Positions 1-9,243 of a stretch of DNA of 64,000 nucleotides are shown here, one piece after another. Numbering within the stretch: position 1 is the stretch's first letter; every line of letters starts with the position of its first letter. Made by a program: the position numbers and the translations under genes. The stretch is from positions 62,001-126,000 of the forward strand of contig JAHZKX010000062.1 in NCBI GenBank assembly GCA_022600195.1, written 5' to 3'. The notes under the pieces are model-generated. The model did not search any database. It was not told the DNA's origin and saw nothing but the letters and a program-made list of their open reading frames with translations. The DNA comes from Planctomycetota bacterium. GTDB lineage: Bacteria > Planctomycetota > Planctomycetia > Planctomycetales > Planctomycetaceae.

Positions 1-1
1 A

Positions 2-1543
2 TTCTCGTCTGGCAAGAACGCAGCGCTGAATGCGAAGGTCGCTACGAAAAATCTCGCACCCTACGACGGTGTTTCCGGGCAATTTGAGGTGGCGGCCAGC
101 GACAAAGAGGGGAAAGACTTTCGAGCGCATGGATGGCTTCAGTATGTTGGCAAGCACTACCTGCAACACGCCGGATCGAAACAGTACTTTTTGAAAGTCG
201 GTGCAGATGCACCCGAAACATTGCTCGCTTACAAAGACTTCGACAACACAATCGCCGGTAAACCAAAAGGAGTCCCGTTGAAAACGTGGGGGCCGCATGT
301 GAAGGATTGGAAGGCCGGCGATCCGACTTGGAAAGACGGCAAGGGCAAGGGGCTGATTGGTGCGATCAATTACTTGTCTGGCAAGGGCTGTAATGCATTT
401 TCGTTTCTGACGTACAACGCAGGCGGCGACGGGGACAATGTCTGGCCTTTTATCCATCGCGATGACAAGCTGCATTATGACTGTTCGAAACTTGACCAAT
501 GGGGCATTGTGTTTGACCACGGAACCAACCTGGGCATGTATCTCCATTTCAAGATGCAGGAAACAGAAAACGATGACCATCAAACAAAAGGTAAAAAACA
601 AGTACCCGAATGTCTGGATGGTGGCAATCTCGGCGTGCAGCGAAAACTTTATTGTCGCGAGTTGATCGCCCGTTTTGGTCACAACCTGGCATTGAACTGG
701 AACCTCGGCGAGGAAAACACCCAAACGACAGCACAACAGCAGGCGATGATTGATTACATCGCCGACCTGGACGCTTACAATCACAATATTGTCGTTCACA
801 CGTTTCCAGGGCAACAAGATCAGGTCTATCGGTCGCTCATTGGAAAAAAGTCGAAGCTGACGGGTATGTCACTGCAAAACAGCGAACTGGAAACCACACA
901 CGCTCAAACGGTGAAATGGGTTCGCGAGTCAGCCAAAGCCGGCAAGCCGTGGGTCGTCGCCTTTGATGAATCGGGGAGTGCCGCTCACGCTCAATGCCCC
1001 GACCTCGGCTACAACGGATTCGATGGACGCGACCGCGAAGGCAAGATGATTTATACGCAGCACAAAGTCCGCAAACAAACCTTGTGGGCCGTGCTGATGG
1101 CGGGGGGAGCAGGCAACGAATACTACTTCGGTTATAAATTTGACCAGAACGATCTCAAGTGCGAAGACTGGCGCAGTCGCGACCAAAGCTGGGACTACTG
1201 CCGCATCGCTGTCAATTTCTTCCACGAGCATCACATCCCATTCTGGACGATGACAAACGCCGATGAACTGGTTGGAAATCCAAATCATGGCGTATCGCGA
1301 TTCTGCTTCGCCTCGCAGGGAAACCTCTACCTGGTTTACCTTCCACAAGGCGGAACCACGAAACTCGATCTGTCTGATGCAAAGGGCAATTTTAACGTCA
1401 AGTGGTTTAATCCTCGTGCTGGCGGCGACTTAACAACAGGTTCCGTGAAGTCAATTACTGGTGGAGGGAAAGTCAACCTGGGATCACCTCCTGTGGATCC
1501 CAAAGAGGACTGGCTAATCGTAGTTCGCAAAAAAAGTAAATGA
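2..1543 (+). CDS. DUF5060 / putative collagen-binding-domain protein, 5' partial
   Basis: The reading frame is open from the first complete codon at base 2, so the gene begins outside the window. A GTG at 89 lies inside the domain and is not the start. The 513 visible residues begin in what looks like a DUF5060-type beta domain (phrases such as [11 protein letters not shown] and [13 protein letters not shown]). They continue into a TIM-barrel-like glycosidase region with NWNLGEEN and AFDESGSA. They end in a beta-rich region ([17 protein letters not shown]) typical of the putative collagen-binding domain found at the end of such proteins. Related proteins are exported polysaccharide- or glycoconjugate-active enzymes, but the substrate cannot be read here. 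The family assignment is from recognised phrases, not a search. A dispersed repeat follows the gene at 1596-1671. Confidence 0.7.
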   Translation, partial: FSSGKNAALNAKVATKNLAPYDGVSGQFEVAASDKEGKDFRAHGWLQYVGKHYLQHAGSKQYFLKVGADAPETLLAYKDFDNTIAGKPKGVPLKTWGPHVKDWKAGDPTWKDGKGKGLIGAINYLSGKGCNAFSFLTYNAGGDGDNVWPFIHRDDKLHYDCSKLDQWGIVFDHGTNLGMYLHFKMQETENDDHQTKGKKQVPECLDGGNLGVQRKLYCRELIARFGHNLALNWNLGEENTQTTAQQQAMIDYIADLDAYNHNIVVHTFPGQQDQVYRSLIGKKSKLTGMSLQNSELETTHAQTVKWVRESAKAGKPWVVAFDESGSAAHAQCPDLGYNGFDGRDREGKMIYTQHKVRKQTLWAVLMAGGAGNEYYFGYKFDQNDLKCEDWRSRDQSWDYCRIAVNFFHEHHIPFWTMTNADELVGNPNHGVSRFCFASQGNLYLVYLPQGGTTKLDLSDAKGNFNVKWFNPRAGGDLTTGSVKSITGGGKVNLGSPPVDPKEDWLIVVRKKSK

Positions 1544-1595
1544 TCCGTTTTAAAAAGAGAGAAAAAGTTCAGAAGTGAGTAACCGGGGGCTCTAT

Positions 1596-1671
1596 CCAAT
1601 CTAACTCAGTTTGAGCTACACAGTGCTAGCCGTCCTTTCTTTCATTGCGTGCTTTTCGTGGTAGTAAAAAA
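1596..1671. repeat. Dispersed repeat copy 1
   Basis: The non-coding DNA after the first gene contains CCAATCTAA, then GTGCTAGCCGT, then GTGCTTTTCGTGGTAGTAAAA. The same elements recur in the same order at 3210-3267 and 7422-7493. In this copy the middle part is diverged and the central inverted repeat is broken. No open reading frame explains the conservation. Confidence 0.7.
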
Positions 1672-1829
1672 TCAGGAACCTGTAGTCATGCTGTCATAAA
1701 AAAGCGAATTAGTTCACAGGCGATTGGCACTACGGGCACGCATGCCGTTACAATATGCGATATTCTGAGTAGGCAATGGTTCCACCACATCCCAATAGAA
1801 AATTTCGGTCCACAGATGCGAGAGACACC

Positions 1830-3173
1830 ATGACGCAACAGACTTATTGTCCCCACCGTTTACTTCTTGGTTTTTCAGCCGCCCTGCTCGCGGTGTGCTT
1901 ACTTTTCCCAAACAAGGCATTGCCCGCAGACAAACCCGGCGGGATCACATCACTCTCAGAGATCCTGCCTGGCAAGCCCTGGCCGGAGCGCAGGAAGGAA
2001 ATCGAGCGACGATGGCTCCAGCTGCTCGGCGATTTTCCGACCGAAATTCCTGACCTGCAACCCAAGATGAAGGAAGTGGAGCGAAAGGACGGAATCACGC
2101 GGTATCACGTCAGTTTCCAAACGGAATCAGACGATCGTGTGACGGCATGGCTGCTCGTGCCGGATGCCGCACGCCAGAAACCGACGCCCGCGGTGATCTG
2201 TGTTCACAGCACAACATGGGGTTCTGGCAAAGATGCCACCATTGGACTCTCCGGTCGTCGGCCCGTTGATCCTCCCCGCGATTCGCAAGTCGGAGCCGAC
2301 TACGGCCTGACGCTTGCTCAGCACGGATTCGTCACGCTCAGCATCGATCTGTTGACCGACGGCGAACGGATCGACCCCATTCACCGCGTCATGGACACGC
2401 GCCCTTTCTATTTGAAACACCCTAATTGGTCAATCGTGGGCAAGAACACCTGGGACATTATGCGCGGAGTGGATTTTCTGCAAACGCTTAACTTTGTCGA
2501 TCATAGCCAGATCGGCTGTACGGGATGGTCACTGGGCGGCCACACCGCGATCTTTGCAGCAGCCTTCGATCCGCGAATTACCGCCACTGTTTCGAACGGC
2601 GGAGTACTCGACTGGTATCGCCATGCTGACGCCTGGTCGCGAAAACCGGCTTCGTGGACACCGTGGAAAAAAGGAGACAAGCCGACGAGCAGCAAGAAAC
2701 TCGAACGTCGCTTCGGCTTCAAAACGAATAGTGGGCCCTACATCTATATCAAAAAGTTTCGACCGTATATTGAAGACCAGTCGAAGCAGATACCGGTCGA
2801 CTTCGACAGCTTGATGGCGCTGGTCGCACCGCGCCCGCTGTTGATCATTTCGACGGAACAGGAGTTTTATCGCCACAAGTTCTTTCCCAAGGCGCGTAAT
2901 ACGCTCGATGTGTATATCAACTGGCGAGACACCAAAGGGTTGCCGAGTGTTCTCAAGGCACGACAGGAGCGGTTAGGTTACGATCTGACACTGGAATACT
3001 ACAATACGCAGCACGGCATGAAACCTGACAAGATTCAGCGACAATTCAGCGAGTTCGGAGCCGGCGACTGTTTCAGCTGGTTTTCATTTCCCGGAGGCCA
3101 CGCCTTCCCCGGCGTCACACGCCGATTAACCTTCGCCTGGTACGATCGCTGGCTGGGAAGAACCCTGCATTAA
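1830..3173 (+). CDS. Secreted alpha/beta hydrolase (dienelactone-hydrolase/esterase-like)
   Basis: The frame is open from 1776, but the ATG at 1830 is preferred because a clear signal peptide follows at once (hydrophobic residues about 11-26, then a charged mature start). The product has 447 residues. The nucleophile elbow GWSLGGH places the catalytic serine at residue 234. Further on, APRPLLIIST fits the strand before the acid, and GGHAFP gives a likely catalytic histidine at 424. This is the layout of secreted esterase-like hydrolases common in planctomycetes; an acetyl-xylan-esterase-like or dienelactone-hydrolase-like activity is possible. The gene sits among other exported enzymes and is followed by dispersed repeat copy 2. 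The substrate is unknown. Confidence 0.8.
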   Translation: MTQQTYCPHRLLLGFSAALLAVCLLFPNKALPADKPGGITSLSEILPGKPWPERRKEIERRWLQLLGDFPTEIPDLQPKMKEVERKDGITRYHVSFQTESDDRVTAWLLVPDAARQKPTPAVICVHSTTWGSGKDATIGLSGRRPVDPPRDSQVGADYGLTLAQHGFVTLSIDLLTDGERIDPIHRVMDTRPFYLKHPNWSIVGKNTWDIMRGVDFLQTLNFVDHSQIGCTGWSLGGHTAIFAAAFDPRITATVSNGGVLDWYRHADAWSRKPASWTPWKKGDKPTSSKKLERRFGFKTNSGPYIYIKKFRPYIEDQSKQIPVDFDSLMALVAPRPLLIISTEQEFYRHKFFPKARNTLDVYINWRDTKGLPSVLKARQERLGYDLTLEYYNTQHGMKPDKIQRQFSEFGAGDCFSWFSFPGGHAFPGVTRRLTFAWYDRWLGRTLH

Positions 3174-3209
3174 AGAATAGGATGACTCTAATTCACCTGA
3201 CGAGAGTCG

Positions 3210-3267
3210 CCAATCTAAGCAGCACAGCACAAGCCGCCGTCATTTCATGTTCGTGGTAGTAAAAAAA
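3210..3267. repeat. Dispersed repeat copy 2
   Basis: This copy contains CAATCTAAGCAGCACAGCAC, then AAGCCGCCGT, then TTCGTGGTAGTAAAAA. It matches copies 1 and 3 in element order but is shorter between the middle and last elements. It lies between the convergent hydrolase gene and the Tat-exported protein gene. Confidence 0.7.
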
Positions 3268-3330
3268 CGAGAACTATTCACACGCGTCATTCCCAGGGTG
3301 AAATTGTGGGGAGACAACTCTTTTGAAGTG

Positions 3331-5052
3331 TCAATTGGAGGTCGGAGCCGAGTCCGCACGTTTTCCGTATTGGTATTCGCTTTCGACTGCGCTCAGCTTT
3401 CGATCCTCCTTGCTGAGCGTCATCGCATGGAGTCGCGCGCGAGTCATATAAAACTTAAGGCGAATCTCTTTACCCAATAGCTTGCTCAAGTCGGCATTGC
3501 CCTTCCAGCGGACGGGATGGTCGAGGGCGTCCCCATGTATCTTCTGCGACTGCGCCTTCGTAAAGCCTTCAATCGGTTGCCAGTCGTCCGTTAAAGCCTC
3601 CACGTGAATAGATCCCGACATCCAGGTGGCAGCGTTGAGGAACAACTTGGGGTGCCGCACTGTAAACGGCTTCGTCACAACCCGGCACGGACCACGATCG
3701 ACATCACTTGTTTCAAGCGAGGCAAACCGGTCGCGCTTGAAAGTAGCAAGAGCCGCACCACAATGCAGAACTTCGGGCCCGATCTGGGCCTGCGCCGCGT
3801 TATGGGGGTAGTTGAGTGCGGCGTAATAAAGATACACCGTATCATCGACAATAATCGGTTCGGGTTGGGAACAAGCCATCGCCATGTAATCGTAGTAGCC
3901 CAGCGATCCGTGTGGGATAAATGGCTCCCCTCGACAGACGCGCGTAAAGTTGATTCCATCGCGGCTTGTCGCGAGATGAATATTAATCGGTTGCGGCGAA
4001 CGCAGATAAAACACACTCATATAACCGACATATGTCTGCCCGAGCTTATGGCAACCGAATTGATAGAGTTCGGTATCGGGTGGATCATCCGGATCCATGC
4101 TGAGTATGAATTGGTGGTTCTCCCATTTTTGCAGATCATCACTTTCAGCGTAGGCATAAGAGCGATAGTAACGATCGACGGCCCGCCGATCACCGTCGGC
4201 CTGGTTCGCGATCATTCGTTCGCTGAACTCCGGAATGATTCGGCGATACACAACCCATTTCTGTTTCGCTTTGTCATAGATCAAATGCATCAGACAGTCG
4301 TCTCCCTTCCCGGAGACATCATTCGGCGTCTGCCAGAAGGGAGAGCTGGCACATGACCAGTGGATGCCGTCGGGCGACGTGACAATGTGTGCTCCGCGCC
4401 GATGATCTTGAACAATCGCCAGGGCGACAAATTTCTCGCTGGCATTGCGGGGGTTGGGATGCTTGTTCACTCCCCAGAAGAAGGCCTTCTTTCCCTGCGG
4501 CTTTGCGGGTTGAGTTGGCACAACAAAACTCTGTTTCTCCTGGAAGCCTGCTGCGGGCGTTGCGGAAACCGAATCACTGGTAAAGATAATATTATGATCG
4601 CGCCGACCTGCAATCTCCATCAAGCCAAGATCGGGTTTCTCCCAGTGGACACCGTCTTTTGAGGTGAAATAGCACATGTACGCCGAGTGACCATCCACGA
4701 ACTTTGACTTCAGACCACTGCCAGTTCGAGCCCACATCTTGAAGAGCTTATCCTCCGGGTCATACATTGTGGTATAGGGCTGAATAATATTTCCATCACA
4801 CCAGCGATCACAGCGGACCACTGGGTTCAATAAATGTTTCTTTGGCTGATGCAGCTTGCGCGATACTCCTGGCGTGACTTCGATCATCTCGTTGTCGAGA
4901 AACAGCTCAGTTATGAAATCGGCGTCTGTTTCTTCTTTTGGGTTGCCGGAGGGAAGAGATGCTTTGGTCTGATTCGAAATTCCACCGAGTGCAATCAGTC
5001 CTGCCCCAGCCGCTCCTGTGAGCTTAATGAACTCTCTACGGTCTGTATTCAT
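3331..5052 (-). CDS. Tat-exported glycosidase-like propeller protein
   Basis: The product has 573 residues and begins with a twin-arginine signal: RREFIK at residues 5-10, followed by a small-residue hydrophobic stretch. It is therefore probably exported folded by the Tat system. The body repeats blade-like phrases such as DPEDKLFKMWARTG, SPDGIHW, SRDGINF and SDDLQKW. These are typical of five-bladed propeller proteins related in fold to GH32/GH43/GH130 enzymes. A beta-sandwich-like C-terminal part (about residues 470-555) includes GSIHVEALTDDW and LGKEIRLKFYM, a combination I associate with many planctomycete secreted proteins. The substrate cannot be read. The start ATG at 5052 is fixed by the Tat signal. 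The gene is divergent from the S9 peptidase gene. Confidence 0.65.
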   Translation of the reverse strand: MNTDRREFIKLTGAAGAGLIALGGISNQTKASLPSGNPKEETDADFITELFLDNEMIEVTPGVSRKLHQPKKHLLNPVVRCDRWCDGNIIQPYTTMYDPEDKLFKMWARTGSGLKSKFVDGHSAYMCYFTSKDGVHWEKPDLGLMEIAGRRDHNIIFTSDSVSATPAAGFQEKQSFVVPTQPAKPQGKKAFFWGVNKHPNPRNASEKFVALAIVQDHRRGAHIVTSPDGIHWSCASSPFWQTPNDVSGKGDDCLMHLIYDKAKQKWVVYRRIIPEFSERMIANQADGDRRAVDRYYRSYAYAESDDLQKWENHQFILSMDPDDPPDTELYQFGCHKLGQTYVGYMSVFYLRSPQPINIHLATSRDGINFTRVCRGEPFIPHGSLGYYDYMAMACSQPEPIIVDDTVYLYYAALNYPHNAAQAQIGPEVLHCGAALATFKRDRFASLETSDVDRGPCRVVTKPFTVRHPKLFLNAATWMSGSIHVEALTDDWQPIEGFTKAQSQKIHGDALDHPVRWKGNADLSKLLGKEIRLKFYMTRARLHAMTLSKEDRKLSAVESEYQYGKRADSAPTSN

Positions 5053-5372
5053 CTGTACGACCTCGTGTAAGTTGCAAACGAGATTTCACGCGCTGACATC
5101 AGACTATGCGATAACCGTTCGTCAAAACCGTCCACTGGCAGGCTGCCCCAATCGATAACTTTACAATGAGTCTACTGCACACTGTTTGCGAGTTCAAGCA
5201 TTTCTTGCATTGCTCCCTCGACGCACGCACGCATCGAACTGACATTGACGGGCTGTCCTGCCGGTAACGATATTCCTTCGACCTGTTGATCCCTCGTTGC
5301 GATTCGAAAAAGAACGGTGTAACATTAATACAGACCGCGATTTATTCCTGACGACTTCCTGGGAGAGGCAAC
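5053..5372. other. Divergent intergenic region, no gene seen
   Basis: These 320 bases separate two divergent starts and must hold promoters for both. I see no open frame, RNA gene or strong hairpin. A GGGAGAGG ribosome-binding site at 5361-5368 serves the gene starting at 5373. Confidence 0.5.
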
Positions 5373-7400
5373 ATGGCCCGTTTTCATTGGATTGCTCTTA
5401 TCGTCTGGCTGGGGATGACTCAGTCTGTTTTTGCTGACGAGCCGATTCCGCCACAAATTGCGGATCTCTATCTCACCGATGTCGCACTGGAGCCGATTAC
5501 CGTCAATAAGGGAAACAGCGTCATCTATGTTCGGCAGCGAGTCGATCCCCAAACCCGTTCCCCAAAGAAGTCTCTCTGGCGGGTCGATGCGACACAGAAA
5601 CCACGGGCGATGGAAGCGGGTGAACCAGATGCCTTCGGCCTGCAGCGTTCCCCCGATGGAAAATGGATTCTGTTTCTCTCCACCGGGCCCTTTCCCGATG
5701 GCACACCCGCGTTCAAACCCGTTCCCCCGTATTCCGATACCGCCGTGGATATCTGGTTAATTCCGACTGCAGGAGGCCAGGCTATTCCACTGGGCGGACC
5801 CGGGAAACCCTATGGTCGGGTGATAACGGATCGTTTTTATGGCCGCGTCTGTTTTTCACCGGACGGAAAAAAACTGATGTTCGTTGCCGATGAAGGCCAG
5901 GATCCACGCACCGAACAGGAACGCCGAAACAACGTGCTCGTTGTGCGGGAAGATCAGGGCGAAGGTTATGAAGGCTATGGTCCCACGCAGGTCTGGGTGG
6001 CGGATCTCCTCGACGCACCTCAAGATGTGGCCGCGAAAACCATCACCCGCATCACCCCCGGCGATCATTGGTACGGCGAACCGCAGTGGTCGCCCGATGC
6101 TTCGTTCGTAGTCGTACACGCCAATCGCACGCCCGAACAGGAGTCGGTGCGTTACAGCATCAATCACGACTATGACCTCTGGAAGATTTCACTGAAAGAT
6201 AAACAACTGGAGCAGTTGACGAAGGGGCCGGGCCCCGAGTTTTCGGCGCGGATCTCGCCCGATGGCAAACGGCTGGTCTGCCTGAGCTCGCCCCGTTATA
6301 AAGGCCCGCATCAAGATATCTATAATCTGACGGTGGTGGAATTAAAAGAGGACGGAGCCAAGTCGCACGTTCTGTACGATCACCATCAACGGCAGGCAGG
6401 CAAACCTCCGCATCTTTCACCGGTCAACCCCTTACCCCAGCAGTGCTGGCTCGACAACCAGCGTGTGACGTTCAACTCGATTCAAGGCGTGAAAACAGTA
6501 CGACAGGCGGTGAATCTGAATGAAGGCCCCGAGGCCATCGATGTGGAATATCCATCCGCTCCCAGGCGGAGTCCGCTGCTTCCCGCCAGCAATCCAAAAA
6601 TCGGCAAGCGATTACGCGGGCAAGTGGACCTGATTCACTGGAAGAGTTTCGATGGCCTGGAAATCGAAGGCATTTTGACCACGCCACCGGCTTCCGTAGC
6701 CAGGCCCCCCTATAAGCTGCTGGTCATACCACATGGCGGCCCGCATCATCGTGCCGCCAGCGGTCACGGGTTTAGTACGCAATTTTTCGCTACCCGGGGT
6801 TATGCCGTCTTCCAGCCGAACTTCCGCGGCTCAACCGGTTATGGCCTGAAATTTCTGAATGCAGATCGAAATGACTTCGGGGGCGGCGACATGCAAGACA
6901 TACTTACCGGCATCGACGATCTGGTGAAGCAGGGCATCGCCGATCCGAAGCGACAATTTGTCTATGGCGTCAGTTATGGCGGTTACATGACAAGCTGGCT
7001 CGTGGGGCAGACGCATCAGTTCCGTGCCGCCGTGGCGCAAAACGCGGTAACCGATCTCAACGTCATGTGGCATCTGAGCGATCTGCAAAGCTGGACGGAA
7101 TACGACATGAGCGGCTACCCCTGGGAAGTCCCCGACCGAATGCGGAAACACAGCCCGCTGACTTATGCCCACAAAGTCCAGACACCCACGCTGATTCTGC
7201 ATTCCTTAAATGACCGCCGTTGTCCGGTGGCAATGGGTAAAATGTTTTATCGGGCGTTGAAAGAAACGGGCGTCGACACGCAGATGGTCCTCTATCCCAA
7301 CGAAGGCCATCCCATCAGACAGCTCCCCCATCGCGAAGACGTGTTAGTACGAATCCTGGACTGGTTTGAAAAACACGACATTAAGGGAAACGCACAGTAA
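5373..7400 (+). CDS. S9-family prolyl oligopeptidase-type peptidase, secreted
   Basis: The product has 675 residues, and a signal peptide covers about residues 1-21. Residues about 25-400 form a TolB/WD40-like propeller, with repeated phrases such as SPDGKWILFLS, SPDGKKLMF and SPDGKRLVCLSS. The C-terminal alpha/beta hydrolase domain has the S9 elbow GVSYGGYMTSW with the nucleophile at Ser534. Asp614 in LNDRRCP and His646 in NEGHP complete the triad. The order and length fit dipeptidyl-peptidase or acylaminoacyl-peptidase relatives, which cleave short peptides entering through the propeller. The start is supported by the Shine-Dalgarno-like GGGAGAGG just upstream. Dispersed repeat copy 3 follows the stop codon. 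Confidence 0.9.
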   Translation: MARFHWIALIVWLGMTQSVFADEPIPPQIADLYLTDVALEPITVNKGNSVIYVRQRVDPQTRSPKKSLWRVDATQKPRAMEAGEPDAFGLQRSPDGKWILFLSTGPFPDGTPAFKPVPPYSDTAVDIWLIPTAGGQAIPLGGPGKPYGRVITDRFYGRVCFSPDGKKLMFVADEGQDPRTEQERRNNVLVVREDQGEGYEGYGPTQVWVADLLDAPQDVAAKTITRITPGDHWYGEPQWSPDASFVVVHANRTPEQESVRYSINHDYDLWKISLKDKQLEQLTKGPGPEFSARISPDGKRLVCLSSPRYKGPHQDIYNLTVVELKEDGAKSHVLYDHHQRQAGKPPHLSPVNPLPQQCWLDNQRVTFNSIQGVKTVRQAVNLNEGPEAIDVEYPSAPRRSPLLPASNPKIGKRLRGQVDLIHWKSFDGLEIEGILTTPPASVARPPYKLLVIPHGGPHHRAASGHGFSTQFFATRGYAVFQPNFRGSTGYGLKFLNADRNDFGGGDMQDILTGIDDLVKQGIADPKRQFVYGVSYGGYMTSWLVGQTHQFRAAVAQNAVTDLNVMWHLSDLQSWTEYDMSGYPWEVPDRMRKHSPLTYAHKVQTPTLILHSLNDRRCPVAMGKMFYRALKETGVDTQMVLYPNEGHPIRQLPHREDVLVRILDWFEKHDIKGNAQ

Positions 7401-7421
7401 AAGCATCGTGCTCAATCCCAA

Positions 7422-7493
7422 CCAATCTGAGCGGCACGGCGCTAGCCGCCGTTACGAATGTTCGTGTCTTTCGTGCTTTTCGTGGTAGAAAAA
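7422..7493. repeat. Dispersed repeat copy 3 with inverted repeat
   Basis: This is the fullest copy. It contains CCAATCTGAGCGGCAC, then a perfect 6-base inverted repeat (ACGGCG at 7436-7441, CGCCGT at 7447-7452, loop CTAGC), then TTCGTGCTTTTCGTGGTAG. The sequence downstream of the S9 peptidase gene is otherwise non-coding. Confidence 0.75.
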
Positions 7494-7617
7494 GTTGAGT
7501 CAAAACGATCAACGCAATTCAGAATGTTACCCCTGTGGTTTCCTGCTCGCTATGCGCGGCCCGAATTGTATTCGGGCCCATCCATTCTCTTCTTTATTGA
7601 TCTCACCGGTTCAGCTT

Positions 7618-9144
7618 TTACTCCAACTCCGGCGGTACACTCCCATATGCCCAGGGGTTGTTACTAAATGCAGGAGCCCCCGGTCGCTGTAGTAGTTTGT
7701 CGGGGGTTAGCTGTTTGGAAAGTTCCATAGCCGCGTCGACCATTTGTGGACCCGCGGTGATGATCAGGTTACTGTATCCCGTCAGGCGGGTCTCATATCC
7801 ACCGCCGTTTTTGTCGAACGCTTCCTTGGTCGGCACATATCCCACACAGCCATTCGCCAGCGAAACCGGGAACGTCATCGGAAACGGGCTGCCCGCTTTG
7901 ATGTCGAGACCCAGTTGACAGAAAAACTCCGCCGGATCAGTTAACAATACAACGGGACCAATCTGCACCGCCTGGATTTCCACTTCTGCCACAGGTTCCT
8001 TTTGCAAACGGGCATCCAGCAGCACGATCTCTTTCGCGAACACCCAATCAACGGCGTTCGACTTGGCCGGTCCCGCTTTCACGGTCGCAATCGCTTTTTT
8101 CACTCGTTCCGGAGTTGGTTTCCGCCGCGGAATTTTCAGCATCTTGGTTTTACTGGCGATAGTTTCAAAGTTACCACGCGGCATCGAGAGCAGCACTTTC
8201 ACCGCTTCCGCTCCCACGCGACCACCCACAAAACGAGCCGACTCTTCACTCGGACGCCGTGCGAATTTCGACAGATTATCTACCTGCGTCACATCCCCCG
8301 AAGCACCTGCCAGAAAGACGACAATCGCATCTTTGCCATACACGCCACGGATGACCTGCTCGACATAGTAGATATAATTTGCCGAGATGCCGCCTGGATT
8401 GGTGGTGGCGTGACACACGAAATTCACAATGCAGCCCTTTAACTCTCCCTGCTCATCCCACACGCCAATCACGCCGACTTCCGGGTCAACCGGGCCCGCG
8501 GGTTTCACAATATCAGGATTACCGGGACGCGGGTGGGTAAAGGACAAACCATTCCGCATGAAAAATCGACGGTTAAAGGCAACCTGTTCTTCAATGCCCA
8601 CGCCCGCACCACACTGGGAGGCATTTCGTTTCTTGTAAGCTTCGCAGATGGCTTCCACACTCTGATCAACGACCGTTTCCAGATAGGCGGCATCAGCCGT
8701 CGATGATTTCTCGTAAGCCAGCTCTTGCACAAATTCAGAAGCATGATCGTATTCGCCGGGCAGAATCATACCCATCGGCCCCGAAGAGTGAGAGTGCGTG
8801 GCGTGCAGCAGAATCGATGTCGCGGGAATCTTACATTTGGCCTGTACGCGTTTTCTAATCTCATTCACATTAACACGACGAATAAATAACGCATCCAGAC
8901 TCACCACCGCCACCACATTCTTGCCATTATCAAAGACGCCCGCCCGCGTTTTGCACGGATCATGAAAAGAGCGATGAAACGATTTTCCATAACCGCCCGG
9001 CTGCTCCATTCCGATTTCAGGAGTAATATCCCGTTCGGCAAAACCAACTTTAATCTGTTGCGCTTCCGCCGCCAGAGTCATCGTCGGCAGAAACAACAGG
9101 AGTGAGAGTGAGATCGTTTTGCAGCAATGAGAGAGTACGTTCAT
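7618..9144 (-). CDS. Neutral/alkaline ceramidase-family hydrolase, secreted
   Basis: The family splits the N-acyl bond of ceramides. The chosen ATG at 9144 gives 508 residues with a standard signal peptide ending near TLAAEA; the frame is open further upstream, but that would bury the signal. VGFAERDITPEIG followed by GGYGK marks the start of the ceramidase N-terminal domain. HATHSHSSGPMG carries the zinc-binding histidines, and VNFVCHATT matches a second conserved block. The length is below that of bacterial two-domain ceramidases (about 650), so the C-terminal immunoglobulin-like domain is probably absent. That shorter form is common among planctomycete members. The natural substrate may differ from ceramide. 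Confidence 0.8.
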   Translation of the reverse strand: MNVLSHCCKTISLSLLLFLPTMTLAAEAQQIKVGFAERDITPEIGMEQPGGYGKSFHRSFHDPCKTRAGVFDNGKNVVAVVSLDALFIRRVNVNEIRKRVQAKCKIPATSILLHATHSHSSGPMGMILPGEYDHASEFVQELAYEKSSTADAAYLETVVDQSVEAICEAYKKRNASQCGAGVGIEEQVAFNRRFFMRNGLSFTHPRPGNPDIVKPAGPVDPEVGVIGVWDEQGELKGCIVNFVCHATTNPGGISANYIYYVEQVIRGVYGKDAIVVFLAGASGDVTQVDNLSKFARRPSEESARFVGGRVGAEAVKVLLSMPRGNFETIASKTKMLKIPRRKPTPERVKKAIATVKAGPAKSNAVDWVFAKEIVLLDARLQKEPVAEVEIQAVQIGPVVLLTDPAEFFCQLGLDIKAGSPFPMTFPVSLANGCVGYVPTKEAFDKNGGGYETRLTGYSNLIITAGPQMVDAAMELSKQLTPDKLLQRPGAPAFSNNPWAYGSVPPELE

Positions 9145-9243
9145 GGGAAAACTCGCTATATAGTTTGGTGGGAAATGTGAGGGATTAACATCTAACAATG
9201 ATTTAAACAGAATCAAAAACGGCAGGCTACTCAATGAGCGGGA

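Noticed and set aside
3604-4356. 250-residue plus-strand open frame
   Set aside because: It lies inside the minus-strand Tat-exported protein gene, has no family motif, and is composed like an antisense shadow (Arg/His/Ile-rich).
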